Translations under genes and position numbers: made by a program
Shown here: in pieces, positions 1-8,970 of the stretch
Position numbering within the stretch: the first letter of the stretch is position 1
Layout of the letters: every line of letters starts with the position of its first letter
Assembly: GCA_002343455.1 (NCBI GenBank)
Contig: DDSR01000489.1
Location: forward strand, 1-15,139
Direction: 5' to 3'
DNA length: 15,139 bases
Origin: Deltaproteobacteria bacterium UBA2385
GTDB taxonomy: Bacteria; Myxococcota_A; UBA796; UBA2385
Notes under the pieces: generated by a model
Database searches by the model: none
What the model was told of the DNA's origin: nothing
The model's input: the letters and a program-made list of their open reading frames with translations, nothing else

Positions 1-1386
<1,386 letters not shown>

Positions 1387-1392
<6 letters not shown>

Positions 1393-1425
1393 CTAGTGCC
1401 AGGCACTAGCTAGTCCTAGCTAGTC
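1387..1425. repeat. CTAG-rich perfect palindrome with a third repeat copy
   Basis: Bases 1387-1400 and 1402-1415 form a perfect 14-bp inverted repeat around a single central A (core gtgccAggcac, outer arms gactagcta/tagctagtc). Bases 1416-1425 (ctagctagtc) repeat the outer arm again, so the left arm can pair with either downstream copy. The hydrolase stop TAG (1390-1392) is inside the left arm. There is no T-tract, so it is not a classical intrinsic terminator, although the RNA hairpin could still end or protect transcripts in both orientations. The form resembles REP/BIME-type intergenic elements. The AT-richer, CTAG-loaded composition is unlike the surrounding DNA, which suggests an inserted or selected element. 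Confidence 0.85.
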
Positions 1426-1451
1426 ACACCCCCGGTGGCGAATCGCCCGGC

Positions 1452-1457
1452 TATGGT
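1452..1457 (+). promoter_or_regulatory. Possible -10 element (TATGGT) for the MYXO-CTERM gene
   Basis: TATGGT matches 4 of 6 positions of the sigma-70 type -10 box and lies 20 bases before the ATG at 1478. No convincing -35 is seen at 16-18 bases upstream. A similar gctatgct stands the same distance before dapD. Between this box and the ribosome-binding site lies a short hairpin, ggggg-cat-ccccc (1458-1470). Confidence 0.25.
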
Positions 1458-1477
1458 GGGGGCATCCCCCGAGGTGA

Positions 1478-2344
1478 ATGATGCTCTTCCTGCTCTCCTT
1501 CGTCACCCCCGACGCCGAGGCCTGCTCGCCCGGCATCGCCGAGATCCTCAGCAGCGCGCCGGTCGACGGCGCCGTCGATGTGCCGCGGGACGCGCGGCTC
1601 GTGCTGACCATGGGCAACGGCTACATCGAGATGTACGACGAGCCGATGGTCGAGCTCTGGGTGGACGGGGCCCAGCTCGCGGGCAGCCAGCAGCTCTGGG
1701 AGCGGACGATGGATCTGACCTCCCAGACCGGGCAGATCATCTTCACGCCGGAGCTGCCCTTCGAGGCCGGCGTCGAGGTCGAGGCCCGGCTGATGGGCTT
1801 CGGCTGGAAGGGCGAGACGATGCTGCACCACTTCACGGTGGGCGAGGGGATGGCCACGCCGGCGCCGGGGGCTCCGTCCATGCGGGATGTGAGCGTCACC
1901 CATGTGATCAACGACGAGAGCTACAACTCCTGCAGCGCGCCAGAGTGGCGGGAGGCGCGCATCAAGGTGGCTCCGGCGGCAGGGACGGCCGACCCCAACG
2001 CCTGGCTGCTGGTCTACCGCTCGGACGCCGGCGTCGTGGCGGACTCGCCCTTCGGCGTGCTGGGCCCGCTGGTGGACGACAGCGAGCTGGTGCTCGACAC
2101 CCGCAGCTTCTACGACATCGACCGTGAGCTGAGCGAGGAGTGCTACACGGTGGCCCAGGTCGACGCCGCCGGGACCCTCAGCTGGGCCGAGGAGACGCGC
2201 TGCCACACGGTCGACCCGGAGGTCGAGGAGGACGAGGATCCAGGCTTCCACGGTGGAGGCTGCGCCACGGTCGCCCCGGTCGGCGGCGCGCTGGCCCTGC
2301 TCCTGGCGGGCCTCCCCCTCCTCCGTCGCCGCCGTCCTCGGTAG
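1478..2344 (+). CDS. Secreted Ig-like protein with MYXO-CTERM anchor
   Basis: A 288-residue surface protein of unknown role. It starts at tandem ATGs (1478 and 1481); the GAGG at 1471-1474 is better spaced for the second, so the true product may be one residue shorter. The signal peptide is only about 15 residues, uncharged, with a probable signal peptidase I site AEA before Cys16. Residues about 24-122 resemble a bacterial Ig-like domain of the Big_5/SbsA type (SSAPVDGAVDVPRDARLVLT, then FEAGVEVEARL). A second beta-rich part with several Cys (152, 222, 242) follows, then an acidic stretch (EVEEDEDP). The C-terminus is a MYXO-CTERM style sorting tail: GGGC with Cys262, a hydrophobic helix about 264-282, and the RRRR cluster. 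In Myxococcota such tails are processed by myxosortase-type membrane proteases and hold proteins at the cell surface. Function otherwise unknown. Confidence 0.87.
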   Translation: MMLFLLSFVTPDAEACSPGIAEILSSAPVDGAVDVPRDARLVLTMGNGYIEMYDEPMVELWVDGAQLAGSQQLWERTMDLTSQTGQIIFTPELPFEAGVEVEARLMGFGWKGETMLHHFTVGEGMATPAPGAPSMRDVSVTHVINDESYNSCSAPEWREARIKVAPAAGTADPNAWLLVYRSDAGVVADSPFGVLGPLVDDSELVLDTRSFYDIDRELSEECYTVAQVDAAGTLSWAEETRCHTVDPEVEEDEDPGFHGGGCATVAPVGGALALLLAGLPLLRRRRPR

Positions 2345-2353
2345 GCGCTGGGC

Positions 2354-3331
2354 TCAGTAGACGTTGTACTTCCGCCGGTTGGCCTCGTGCCCGGCCACGT
2401 CGGTCGCCGGGTGCAAGTTCTGCTGGGCGTCGTGCAGGTAGTACCAGTACGGGCTGTCCGTCGGGGCCAGGGCGGCCTCGAGGCTGCTGGTCGAGGGGTT
2501 GCCGATCGGCGTCGGGGGCAGGCCGCCGCGCAGGCGGGTGTTGTAGATGTCGTTGGGGTCCCGCAGCAGCTTCAGGAAGGCCTTGCGGTCGTTCCACTGT
2601 TCGAGGGTGTAGCGGCTGGTGGCGTCGACCCCCAGGTTCCAGTTGTTGTCCAGGCGCTTCCAGAGGATGCCGGCCACCATCGGCCGCTGCTCGGGCTTGG
2701 GCTCCTCGCGCTCCAGCATCGAGGCCATGATCACCAGCGGGTGCAGGCCGCGGCCGGCCAGCTCCTCCTCGCTGTGCTTGGAGGCGAAGCGCTCGCCGAA
2801 GAGGTCGAGCTGCCGCTGGACGAAGCCCTCGACCGTGAAGCGGGTCGGGTCGACCATGTAGGTCTCGGGGAAGAGGTAGCCCTCCAGGGTGTCCGTCGGC
2901 AGCGGGAAGCTGGCGGTGTAGGCCGAGGGGGTGGAGACGGCCAGGCTGTAGGCCCCCGCCTCGGCGAGGCCGGCCTGGGCCAGGGCGGCGTCGATCTCGC
3001 GGATGCGCCAGCCCTCGACCACGGTGAAGGGCACGTCCGAGGCGAGGGGGGCCGCGCAGAGGGAGGCGACGATGGCGGCGGCGTCCATGTCGGGGCGGAC
3101 CTTGTGGCGGCCGGCCTTGATGCAGCCGCCCTCCTTGGTCAGGCGCACCCACAGGACGAAGTCCCCGGCGTCGTCGATGACGCCGGCCTCTTCCAGGATC
3201 GGCGCCATCGAGCGGGCCGTGGCGCCGGCGGGCACCTCGACGACGAGCTCGGTGCTGTCGGCGGGGTCGCGGGGGGCGCCGGCGCGCTCGGCCACGAAGC
3301 TGCAACCGGGGAGGAGGAGGGAGAGGAGCAC
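2354..3331 (-). CDS. mltG: Endolytic murein transglycosylase MltG, probable lipoprotein form
   Basis: A 325-residue YceG/MltG-family enzyme that cleaves nascent glycan strands outside the inner membrane and so sets glycan length. The LysM-like N-terminal part (about 28-100, VEVPAGATARSMAPILEEAGVI) is followed by the catalytic domain with EGYLFPETY (150-158), the key MASMLEREE segment with the probable catalytic Glu207, and the C-terminal IYNTRLRGGLPPTPIGNPS (262-280). The start is the GTG at 3331: an in-frame TAG lies 11 codons upstream with no ATG, GTG, TTG or CTG between. Most family members begin with a transmembrane helix; this one has MLLSLLLPGC, a lipobox-like end with Cys10 (Pro at -2 is unusual), so it may be lipid-anchored. 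The gene is divergent from dapC with 76 bases between them. Confidence 0.95.
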   Translation of the reverse strand: MLLSLLLPGCSFVAERAGAPRDPADSTELVVEVPAGATARSMAPILEEAGVIDDAGDFVLWVRLTKEGGCIKAGRHKVRPDMDAAAIVASLCAAPLASDVPFTVVEGWRIREIDAALAQAGLAEAGAYSLAVSTPSAYTASFPLPTDTLEGYLFPETYMVDPTRFTVEGFVQRQLDLFGERFASKHSEEELAGRGLHPLVIMASMLEREEPKPEQRPMVAGILWKRLDNNWNLGVDATSRYTLEQWNDRKAFLKLLRDPNDIYNTRLRGGLPPTPIGNPSTSSLEAALAPTDSPYWYYLHDAQQNLHPATDVAGHEANRRKYNVY

Positions 3332-3358
3332 GGGCGGTCCGGGGCGAGGTGAAGCGGG

Positions 3359-3364
3359 AATCTA
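3359..3364 (-). promoter_or_regulatory. Possible -10 element for mltG
   Basis: On the minus strand this reads TAGATT (4 of 6 to TATAAT), 27 bases before the mltG GTG. A weak tggccc sits 17 bases further up in the -35 position. The 76-base gap between mltG and dapC must hold both promoters. On the + strand, TAGAAC at 3395-3400 is only 7 bases from the dapC ATG, which would give an almost leaderless message. Confidence 0.25.
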
Positions 3365-3407
3365 CTCGCCGGCCCACCTGCGGGCCATTTGCGGTAGAAC
3401 GGGGCCC

Positions 3408-4559
3408 ATGCCACGCCTCAACCCCCTCCTGGACCGACTGAGTGAGTACCCGGTCGTCGAGCTCGAGCGCCGCAAGCAGGCGGTGCGCGACCGCGGCCTG
3501 CCGCTGGTCGACTTCAGCGTCGGCGACCCGGTCGAGGAGACCCCCGACTTCATCCGGCAGGCGCTGCTGGCCTCGGTCCCGCCGCGCTGCGGCTACCCGA
3601 CGATCAGCGGCTCCAGCGGCGTGCGCGAGGCCATCGCCGGCTACCTCCAGCGGCGCTTCGGGCTCGACCTCGACCCGCAGACGCAGATCCTGCCCACCGC
3701 CGGCGCCAAGGAGGCGGTCTTCCACACGCCCCAGCTGGTGATCGACCCGGCGGCCGAGGACCGGGTCGTGCTCTTCCCCGACCCGGGCTACCCCGCCTAC
3801 CAGCGCGGGGCGCTCTTCGCGGGGGGCGAGGCGGTGGGGGTGCCGCTGAGCGGGGATCACATCTTCCGGCCCTGGCTGCTGCCGGCCGAGCTGATCGCCC
3901 GCACGCGGATGATCTGGCTGAACACGCCGCACAACCCCTCGGGGGCGGTCACCCCGCTCTCCGATCTGCGGCGCATGGTCGACCTCGCCCAGGAGCACGA
4001 CATCCTGCTGGTCTGCGACGAGGCCTACGCCGATCTGTACGAGGACCAGCCGCCCCCCTCGCTCCTGCAGGCGGGGATGGAGAACGTGCTGGTGTTGCAC
4101 TCGCTCTCCAAGCGCTCGGGGATGACCGGCTACCGCTCGGGCTTCCTGGCCGGGGACGCCGCGGTCATCCACCGCCTGCGCCGCCTTCGCGCCAACCCGG
4201 GCCTCGCCGCGCCGGACTTCGTCAACGCCGCCGCCGAGGCCGCCTGGTCCGACGACGGCCACGTCGCCGAGCGGCGCGCCATCTTCAGCGAGAAGCGCCG
4301 GGTCCTGCTGGCCCTCTTCGAGGAGCTGGGCCTGGAGGTCCTGGGCAGCCAGGCGACGATCTACCTGTGGGTCAAGGTGCCCGGCGACGGCGACGACGAC
4401 GCCTTCGCCGCGCGCCTGTTGCAGGACGGCGTCGTCGTCAGCCCCGGCCGCATGTTCGGCGTCGAGGGCGCCGGCCACGGCTACGTCCGCCTCGCCCTGG
4501 TCCCCTCGGTCGAGGAGATCCACGCCGCCTGCGCCCTGCTGCGGAAGGTCCTCGGCTGA
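3408..4559 (+). CDS. dapC: Succinyldiaminopimelate aminotransferase (class I/II aminotransferase)
   Basis: A 383-residue fold-type I PLP aminotransferase. In the succinylase route it exchanges N-succinyl-2-amino-6-ketopimelate for N-succinyl-LL-diaminopimelate with glutamate as donor. Visible PLP-site residues are Asn176 in NTPHNPSG, Asp204 and Tyr207 in VCDEAYADLY, the Schiff-base Lys235 in SLSKRSGMTGYRSG, and the substrate-carboxylate Arg361 in YVRLALV. The N-terminus MPRLNPLLDRLSEYPVVELERRK resembles DapC-type proteins, and dapD lies 51 bases downstream, which is the main reason for choosing DapC over a general aspartate/alanine aminotransferase. The ATG at 3408 begins the family-conserved N-terminus; no good Shine-Dalgarno is present, consistent with a very short leader. 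The same reading frame stays open upstream to 3003, but that is antisense to mltG and was not used. Confidence 0.87.
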   Translation: MPRLNPLLDRLSEYPVVELERRKQAVRDRGLPLVDFSVGDPVEETPDFIRQALLASVPPRCGYPTISGSSGVREAIAGYLQRRFGLDLDPQTQILPTAGAKEAVFHTPQLVIDPAAEDRVVLFPDPGYPAYQRGALFAGGEAVGVPLSGDHIFRPWLLPAELIARTRMIWLNTPHNPSGAVTPLSDLRRMVDLAQEHDILLVCDEAYADLYEDQPPPSLLQAGMENVLVLHSLSKRSGMTGYRSGFLAGDAAVIHRLRRLRANPGLAAPDFVNAAAEAAWSDDGHVAERRAIFSEKRRVLLALFEELGLEVLGSQATIYLWVKVPGDGDDDAFAARLLQDGVVVSPGRMFGVEGAGHGYVRLALVPSVEEIHAACALLRKVLG

Positions 4560-4584
4560 GGAGCCGTACGCCTCGCGGATCCGC

Positions 4585-4590
4585 TATGCT
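4585..4590 (+). promoter_or_regulatory. Possible -10 element (TATGCT) in the dapC-dapD gap
   Basis: TATGCT lies 20 bases before the dapD ATG within a 51-base gap. It matches 4 of 6 -10 positions, and no strong -35 is seen. It could give dapD and the genes after it a promoter independent of dapC; read-through from dapC is equally possible. Confidence 0.25.
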
Positions 4591-4610
4591 CGGCCGCCTT
4601 GGAGGAGCGT

Positions 4611-5438
<828 letters not shown>

Positions 5439-5440
5439 GC

Positions 5441-7036
5441 ATGGCACCCGCGCCCGGCTCGCGCCTGGCTACGGTCCTGGCCCTGGTGCTGGTGCTGGGG
5501 GCCGTGCTGCTGGCCAGCCCCGTGCCCGTGCTGGACGAGGAGAGCTACCTCGACATCGCCAGCCAGCTCGACCCGCTGCGGCCCTACGACTGGTGGCGGC
5601 CCTGGCAGCCCTGGGGGACCGAGCGCGAGGGCGACGCCTTCGTCTTCGCCCACCCGCCGCTGCACCTGCTCTGGGTCTGGGCCATGATGCGCGCCGTGCC
5701 CGATGAGCTGGGCATGCGCGCCCTGAAGGTGCTCTCGGCGGCGCCCTGGGCCCTGCTGCTGGCCTGGTCGGTGTCCACGCTGGCCCGGACGCTGACCCGG
5801 CGCCCGATCTTCGCCGTGCTGACCTGGGCCTCGGCCCCGATCGTGGTGCTCTGCCTGCAGCGCGGGCTGATGCCGGATCTCTCGATGGCGGCGCTGCTGA
5901 CGGCCGGGGTGGCCGGCTGGCGCCTGGGCATCGAGGGCAACCGGGTCGCCCAGGTCTTCGGAGGCCTCGCCCTGGCCGCGGCTGTCTGGACCAAGTACCC
6001 CGCGGCCCTGCTGCTGCCGGTGTTGGCCCTGCACGGCCGGGTCGCGCTGGGCCCCGGCCTGCTCAGCCTGCGGGCGACCCTGCCCTTCTGGGTGGCCGCC
6101 CTGCTGCCCCTGATGGCGGGCGAGGTCTGGCTGGCCGCCCTCTACGGGCGCCTGCACCTGGTCGAGGTGATCGGCCGCGCCGACGAGATCGCCCGCGGCG
6201 ACCTCCGCCTGCGCCCCCTGGGGCTGCTGGCCCGCCTCTCGCTGGGGGTCGTGCCCCTGGTGCTGCTGCTCGAGGGCCTGCGGCGCACCCTCCTGACCGG
6301 CTCCTTGCTGGCGTTGGGGGCGGTGGCCTTGGCCTGGGGGCCGGCCGATCTCGATCCCATCACCGCCCTGCGGGTCCTGCCCTGGGCCGTCGGAGGGGGC
6401 GTCTCGGCGGCCGCCCTGCTGCACTTCGCCCTCTCGGGGCCGGAGCGTCGCGGTGCCGGCCTGCCCGGCGACCGGCTGCTGCTGATCGGCTGGGCCGCGG
6501 CCTGGCTGCTGGGCGTGCTGCTGGTCCACAACTTCTCGGCGCCTCGCTACATGCTGCCGGCCATCGCGCCGCTGGCGATCCTGCTGACCCGGGCGGTCGA
6601 GGCCCGCCGCAGCGCCCGCGTGATGCTGGTCGCCGGCAGCGTGGCCGGGGTGATGCTCAGCACGCTGGTGGTCCACGCCGAGCACCGCTTCTTCGCGGCC
6701 GCCGACGGCCTCGCCAACCAGGTCGCCCGGGCCTGGCAGTCGCCGGGCTCCTTCACGGGCGAGTGGGCGTTCCGCCACGCCATGCGGGTGCGAGGCTGGA
6801 GCTTCCTCGACGAGGAGAGCAGCTCGGGGGTGCTGGTGGTCGCGCCCACGAACTCCTCTCCCGGCCTGCTGCCCGAGGTCAAGGAGCACGTCGCCGACTA
6901 CTCCTACGATCGTGGCGGCTGGCGGGTGGTCTGCGCCTCCTGTCGCATCGGCCTCTACAGCGAGACCCTGGGGGTCGTGCCCCTGGGCTGGTCTCCGGGC
7001 CCCCTGGAAGAGGCCACGGCGTGGCGGCTCCGCTGA
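5441..7036 (+). CDS. GT39/PMT-like polytopic membrane glycosyltransferase
   Basis: A 531-residue integral membrane protein with about 11-13 hydrophobic segments and a soluble C-terminal part from about 420. Its plan matches the PMT_2/ArnT-like GT-C superfamily, which moves a sugar from a polyprenyl-phosphate donor to protein or lipid at the outer face of the inner membrane. Supporting motifs are the acidic pair after the first helix (LDEESYLDIA, Asp32/Glu33), HPPLHLLW (71-78), a second acidic site MPD (144-146), the WTKYPALL-like segment (183-191) and APRYMLPAIAPLAIL (367-381). Donor and acceptor cannot be read from sequence. The ATG sits 2 bases after the dapD stop without a strong ribosome-binding site, so translation probably depends on dapD. 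It could also be called a generic ArnT-family or hypothetical membrane protein. Confidence 0.78.
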   Translation: MAPAPGSRLATVLALVLVLGAVLLASPVPVLDEESYLDIASQLDPLRPYDWWRPWQPWGTEREGDAFVFAHPPLHLLWVWAMMRAVPDELGMRALKVLSAAPWALLLAWSVSTLARTLTRRPIFAVLTWASAPIVVLCLQRGLMPDLSMAALLTAGVAGWRLGIEGNRVAQVFGGLALAAAVWTKYPAALLLPVLALHGRVALGPGLLSLRATLPFWVAALLPLMAGEVWLAALYGRLHLVEVIGRADEIARGDLRLRPLGLLARLSLGVVPLVLLLEGLRRTLLTGSLLALGAVALAWGPADLDPITALRVLPWAVGGGVSAAALLHFALSGPERRGAGLPGDRLLLIGWAAAWLLGVLLVHNFSAPRYMLPAIAPLAILLTRAVEARRSARVMLVAGSVAGVMLSTLVVHAEHRFFAAADGLANQVARAWQSPGSFTGEWAFRHAMRVRGWSFLDEESSSGVLVVAPTNSSPGLLPEVKEHVADYSYDRGGWRVVCASCRIGLYSETLGVVPLGWSPGPLEEATAWRLR

Positions 7037-7818
7037 CCCGGGAGCCCGACCCTCAGGCCCACCGCAAGCGCCTGCTGGCCGCGGCCAGCGAGTGGGGCAT
7101 CTTCGAGGGGATGCGGCGCCCCTGGCTGACGGTGGGGCTGCTGGTCGGCCTGGTCGCCATCCACCTGAGCCTGGGCCTGCGCATGTGGTCCAACGATCGG
7201 ATCGGGCCGATCGGCGTGCTGCTGGCGCGTCGGCCCAAGGCCCTGCTGGAGCGGGCCGGCGGCCAGTCCGCCCCCGAGATCGACGCGGGCGAGCTGTGGC
7301 GCCTGATCTCCTGCGTCTTCCTGCACCAGGACGGCCTGCACATCCTGCTCAACGGGCTGGCCCTCTTCGGCCTGGGCCGCCTCTGCGAGTCCATCTACGG
7401 CCGCGCCCGGCTGCTGCTGCTCTTCGTCCTCAGCGGGCTGGGGGGCTCCAGCCTCTCCTACCTGGGCGGCACCGAGCTCTCCGTCGGGGCCAGCGGGGCA
7501 GTCTTCGGCCTGCTCGCGGCGCCGATCGTCTTCGGCTGGCGCTTCCGCGAGGAGCTGCCGACCGAGATCGGCCGGGCTCTGCGCCTGCGGCTGATCCCCT
7601 GGGCGGTCCTGAACCTGCTGATCGGCGCCCTCATCCCCTTCATCGACAACCTCGCCCACCTGGGGGGGCTGCTCGCCGGCGCCGCCCTGGCCGCGGTCCT
7701 CTCCCCGCCGGTCGTGCCCGGCAACGAGGGCCACCCCTGGGCCGGGCGGCTGATGGTCCTGGGCGTCGGCGGCCTGCTCGCCTGGGCCGCCGTGGGCGTC
7801 TCAGGCAATTGGCTCTGA
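7021..7818 (+). CDS. Rhomboid-family intramembrane serine protease
   Basis: A 265-residue rhomboid protease that cuts transmembrane segments of other proteins within the membrane. Catalytic Ser158 lies in GASGAVFGL and His213 in NLAHLGGLLAG. The conserved HxxxN of helix 2 is present (His107, Asn111 in HILLNG), after the usual WRLISCVFLHQDG. About seven hydrophobic segments are seen: near 36-52, 92-118, 128-146, 154-172, 190-207, 210-228 and 243-262. The chosen start is GTG 7021, with GAAGAGG (7007-7013) 7 bases upstream. It overlaps the end of the glycosyltransferase gene by 16 bases. An ATG at 7111 directly abuts its GAGGGG, is less well spaced, and would drop a cytosolic 30-residue tail. 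The 3' end overlaps the convergent acyltransferase gene by 18 bases. The substrate is unknown. Confidence 0.94.
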   Translation: MAAPLTREPDPQAHRKRLLAAASEWGIFEGMRRPWLTVGLLVGLVAIHLSLGLRMWSNDRIGPIGVLLARRPKALLERAGGQSAPEIDAGELWRLISCVFLHQDGLHILLNGLALFGLGRLCESIYGRARLLLLFVLSGLGGSSLSYLGGTELSVGASGAVFGLLAAPIVFGWRFREELPTEIGRALRLRLIPWAVLNLLIGALIPFIDNLAHLGGLLAGAALAAVLSPPVVPGNEGHPWAGRLMVLGVGGLLAWAAVGVSGNWL

Positions 7819-8940
7819 GGCACGCGCGCGGGACCAGAGCTCCCGGGCGTCGGCGAGGCGCCGCTTGGCGAGGTCCTTGCCGTCGCGGACCACCGGCTGG
7901 AAGAGGCGGCCCCGGCCGGTCAGGGGCAGGGTGGTCGTCCAGAGCGGCTCGCGGTTGTCGGTCCAGCCGAGCTTGAAGTCGGTGGCCGGTGGCAGCAGGT
8001 GGGCCCGCTGCACTCCGTTGGCCCCGCACCAGGCCAGGACCTCCAAGGTCAGGGCGGCGCCGGGACCGCCCTTGGCGAAGCGAGCGTCGAAGGCGCCCAG
8101 GTAGGAGTGGTAGTCCCGGCCCGATTGCCAGCCCAGCTCGATCGCGGCGGTCTTCCCACTCACCGCCAGCTCGAAGACCCGGACCGTCTCGCGCAGGGTC
8201 GGGTCGGTGCACAGGGTCAGCAGCGAGCGGGGCAGCCAGGGGGCCGTCAGCGGCAGGCTGATCGCCTCGGCCTCGCGCAGCCAGGCCCGCTTCAGCTCCA
8301 GGGCTCGCTCGACCAGGCCGCGCCTGCGCGCGAGGTCCTGCTCCTCCCGGAAGGTCACCGTCCCCATCGCCGCCAGCGCCCGCAGCCCGCGTCGGGTCGA
8401 CTTGCGGCGCTCCTTCGACAAGCGCGCCAGCACGGCCTCCCGCTCGCCCAGCGCGGAGGTGTCCAGCCAGGGGCTCTCCCCGGCCGGGCGGACCGCCAGG
8501 GCCAGCTCGGGGATCTCCCGGAGCTCGGGCGCGTCGGGCAGGAAGCGCAGGTGCAGCAGGTCGGCGAGGCGCTGCTCACGCAGGGCGCCCAGCATGTCTC
8601 GGACGATTCCCGCGCGGCCCTGGGGGCCGATCTGCGGGTCGAAGGTGAGGCCGTCGAAGGTCTGGATGGCCCCGCCCAGCCGTCGGGCGAGGCGGAGCGG
8701 CCCCAGGCGCTGCACCTGGAGGGGCCAGACCGCGAGCAGGCGGCTGCCCTGGCTGGCGCTGAGGGCGAGGCCATTGTGGTGGCCGCGGGCGCGGGCCAGG
8801 GCCAGGAACAGCTCGGCGGAGAGGGGCTGGACCGCGGCCCGGGCGTCGAGCTCCCGCCAGGCGGGCAGGAGCTCCGTCAAGCCGGCCAGGCCTCGGTGGG
8901 AGGCGATCTGGATGGCGGGGAGGGGGTCGACGGTGGCCAC
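7801..8940 (-). CDS. GNAT acyltransferase of the BioF2-like / CelD-BcsL type
   Basis: A 379-residue protein with the double-GNAT layout of the BioF2-like acetyltransferase family (also named CelD/BcsL; distantly related to FemAB). The family signature is at 277-309: a Tyr-rich strand, LGAFDARFAKGGPG, and a helix LTLEVLAWCGANG, followed by a DFKLGWTD segment (321-328) where relatives bind substrate. Such proteins acylate small molecules, peptides or polysaccharide precursors; the substrate here is unknown. The start is the GTG at 8940, 30 bases after the stop of the JmjC-like gene, with no strong Shine-Dalgarno, so the two are probably one transcript. Residues 171-205 are very basic (LARLSKERRKSTRRG), perhaps for binding an anionic partner. 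The 3' end runs 18 bases into the convergent rhomboid gene. Confidence 0.85.
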   Translation of the reverse strand: MATVDPLPAIQIASHRGLAGLTELLPAWRELDARAAVQPLSAELFLALARARGHHNGLALSASQGSRLLAVWPLQVQRLGPLRLARRLGGAIQTFDGLTFDPQIGPQGRAGIVRDMLGALREQRLADLLHLRFLPDAPELREIPELALAVRPAGESPWLDTSALGEREAVLARLSKERRKSTRRGLRALAAMGTVTFREEQDLARRRGLVERALELKRAWLREAEAISLPLTAPWLPRSLLTLCTDPTLRETVRVFELAVSGKTAAIELGWQSGRDYHSYLGAFDARFAKGGPGAALTLEVLAWCGANGVQRAHLLPPATDFKLGWTDNREPLWTTTLPLTGRGRLFQPVVRDGKDLAKRRLADARELWSRARASEPIA

Positions 8941-8970
8941 GGGAGACGGTCCGTGCAGGGGGAGGGCCGC

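Noticed and set aside
2178..4523. 781-residue open frame on the minus strand
   Set aside because: It runs antisense to dapC and out of frame with mltG, is Arg/Gly/Pro-rich without family motifs, and is explained by the scarcity of stops in very GC-rich DNA.
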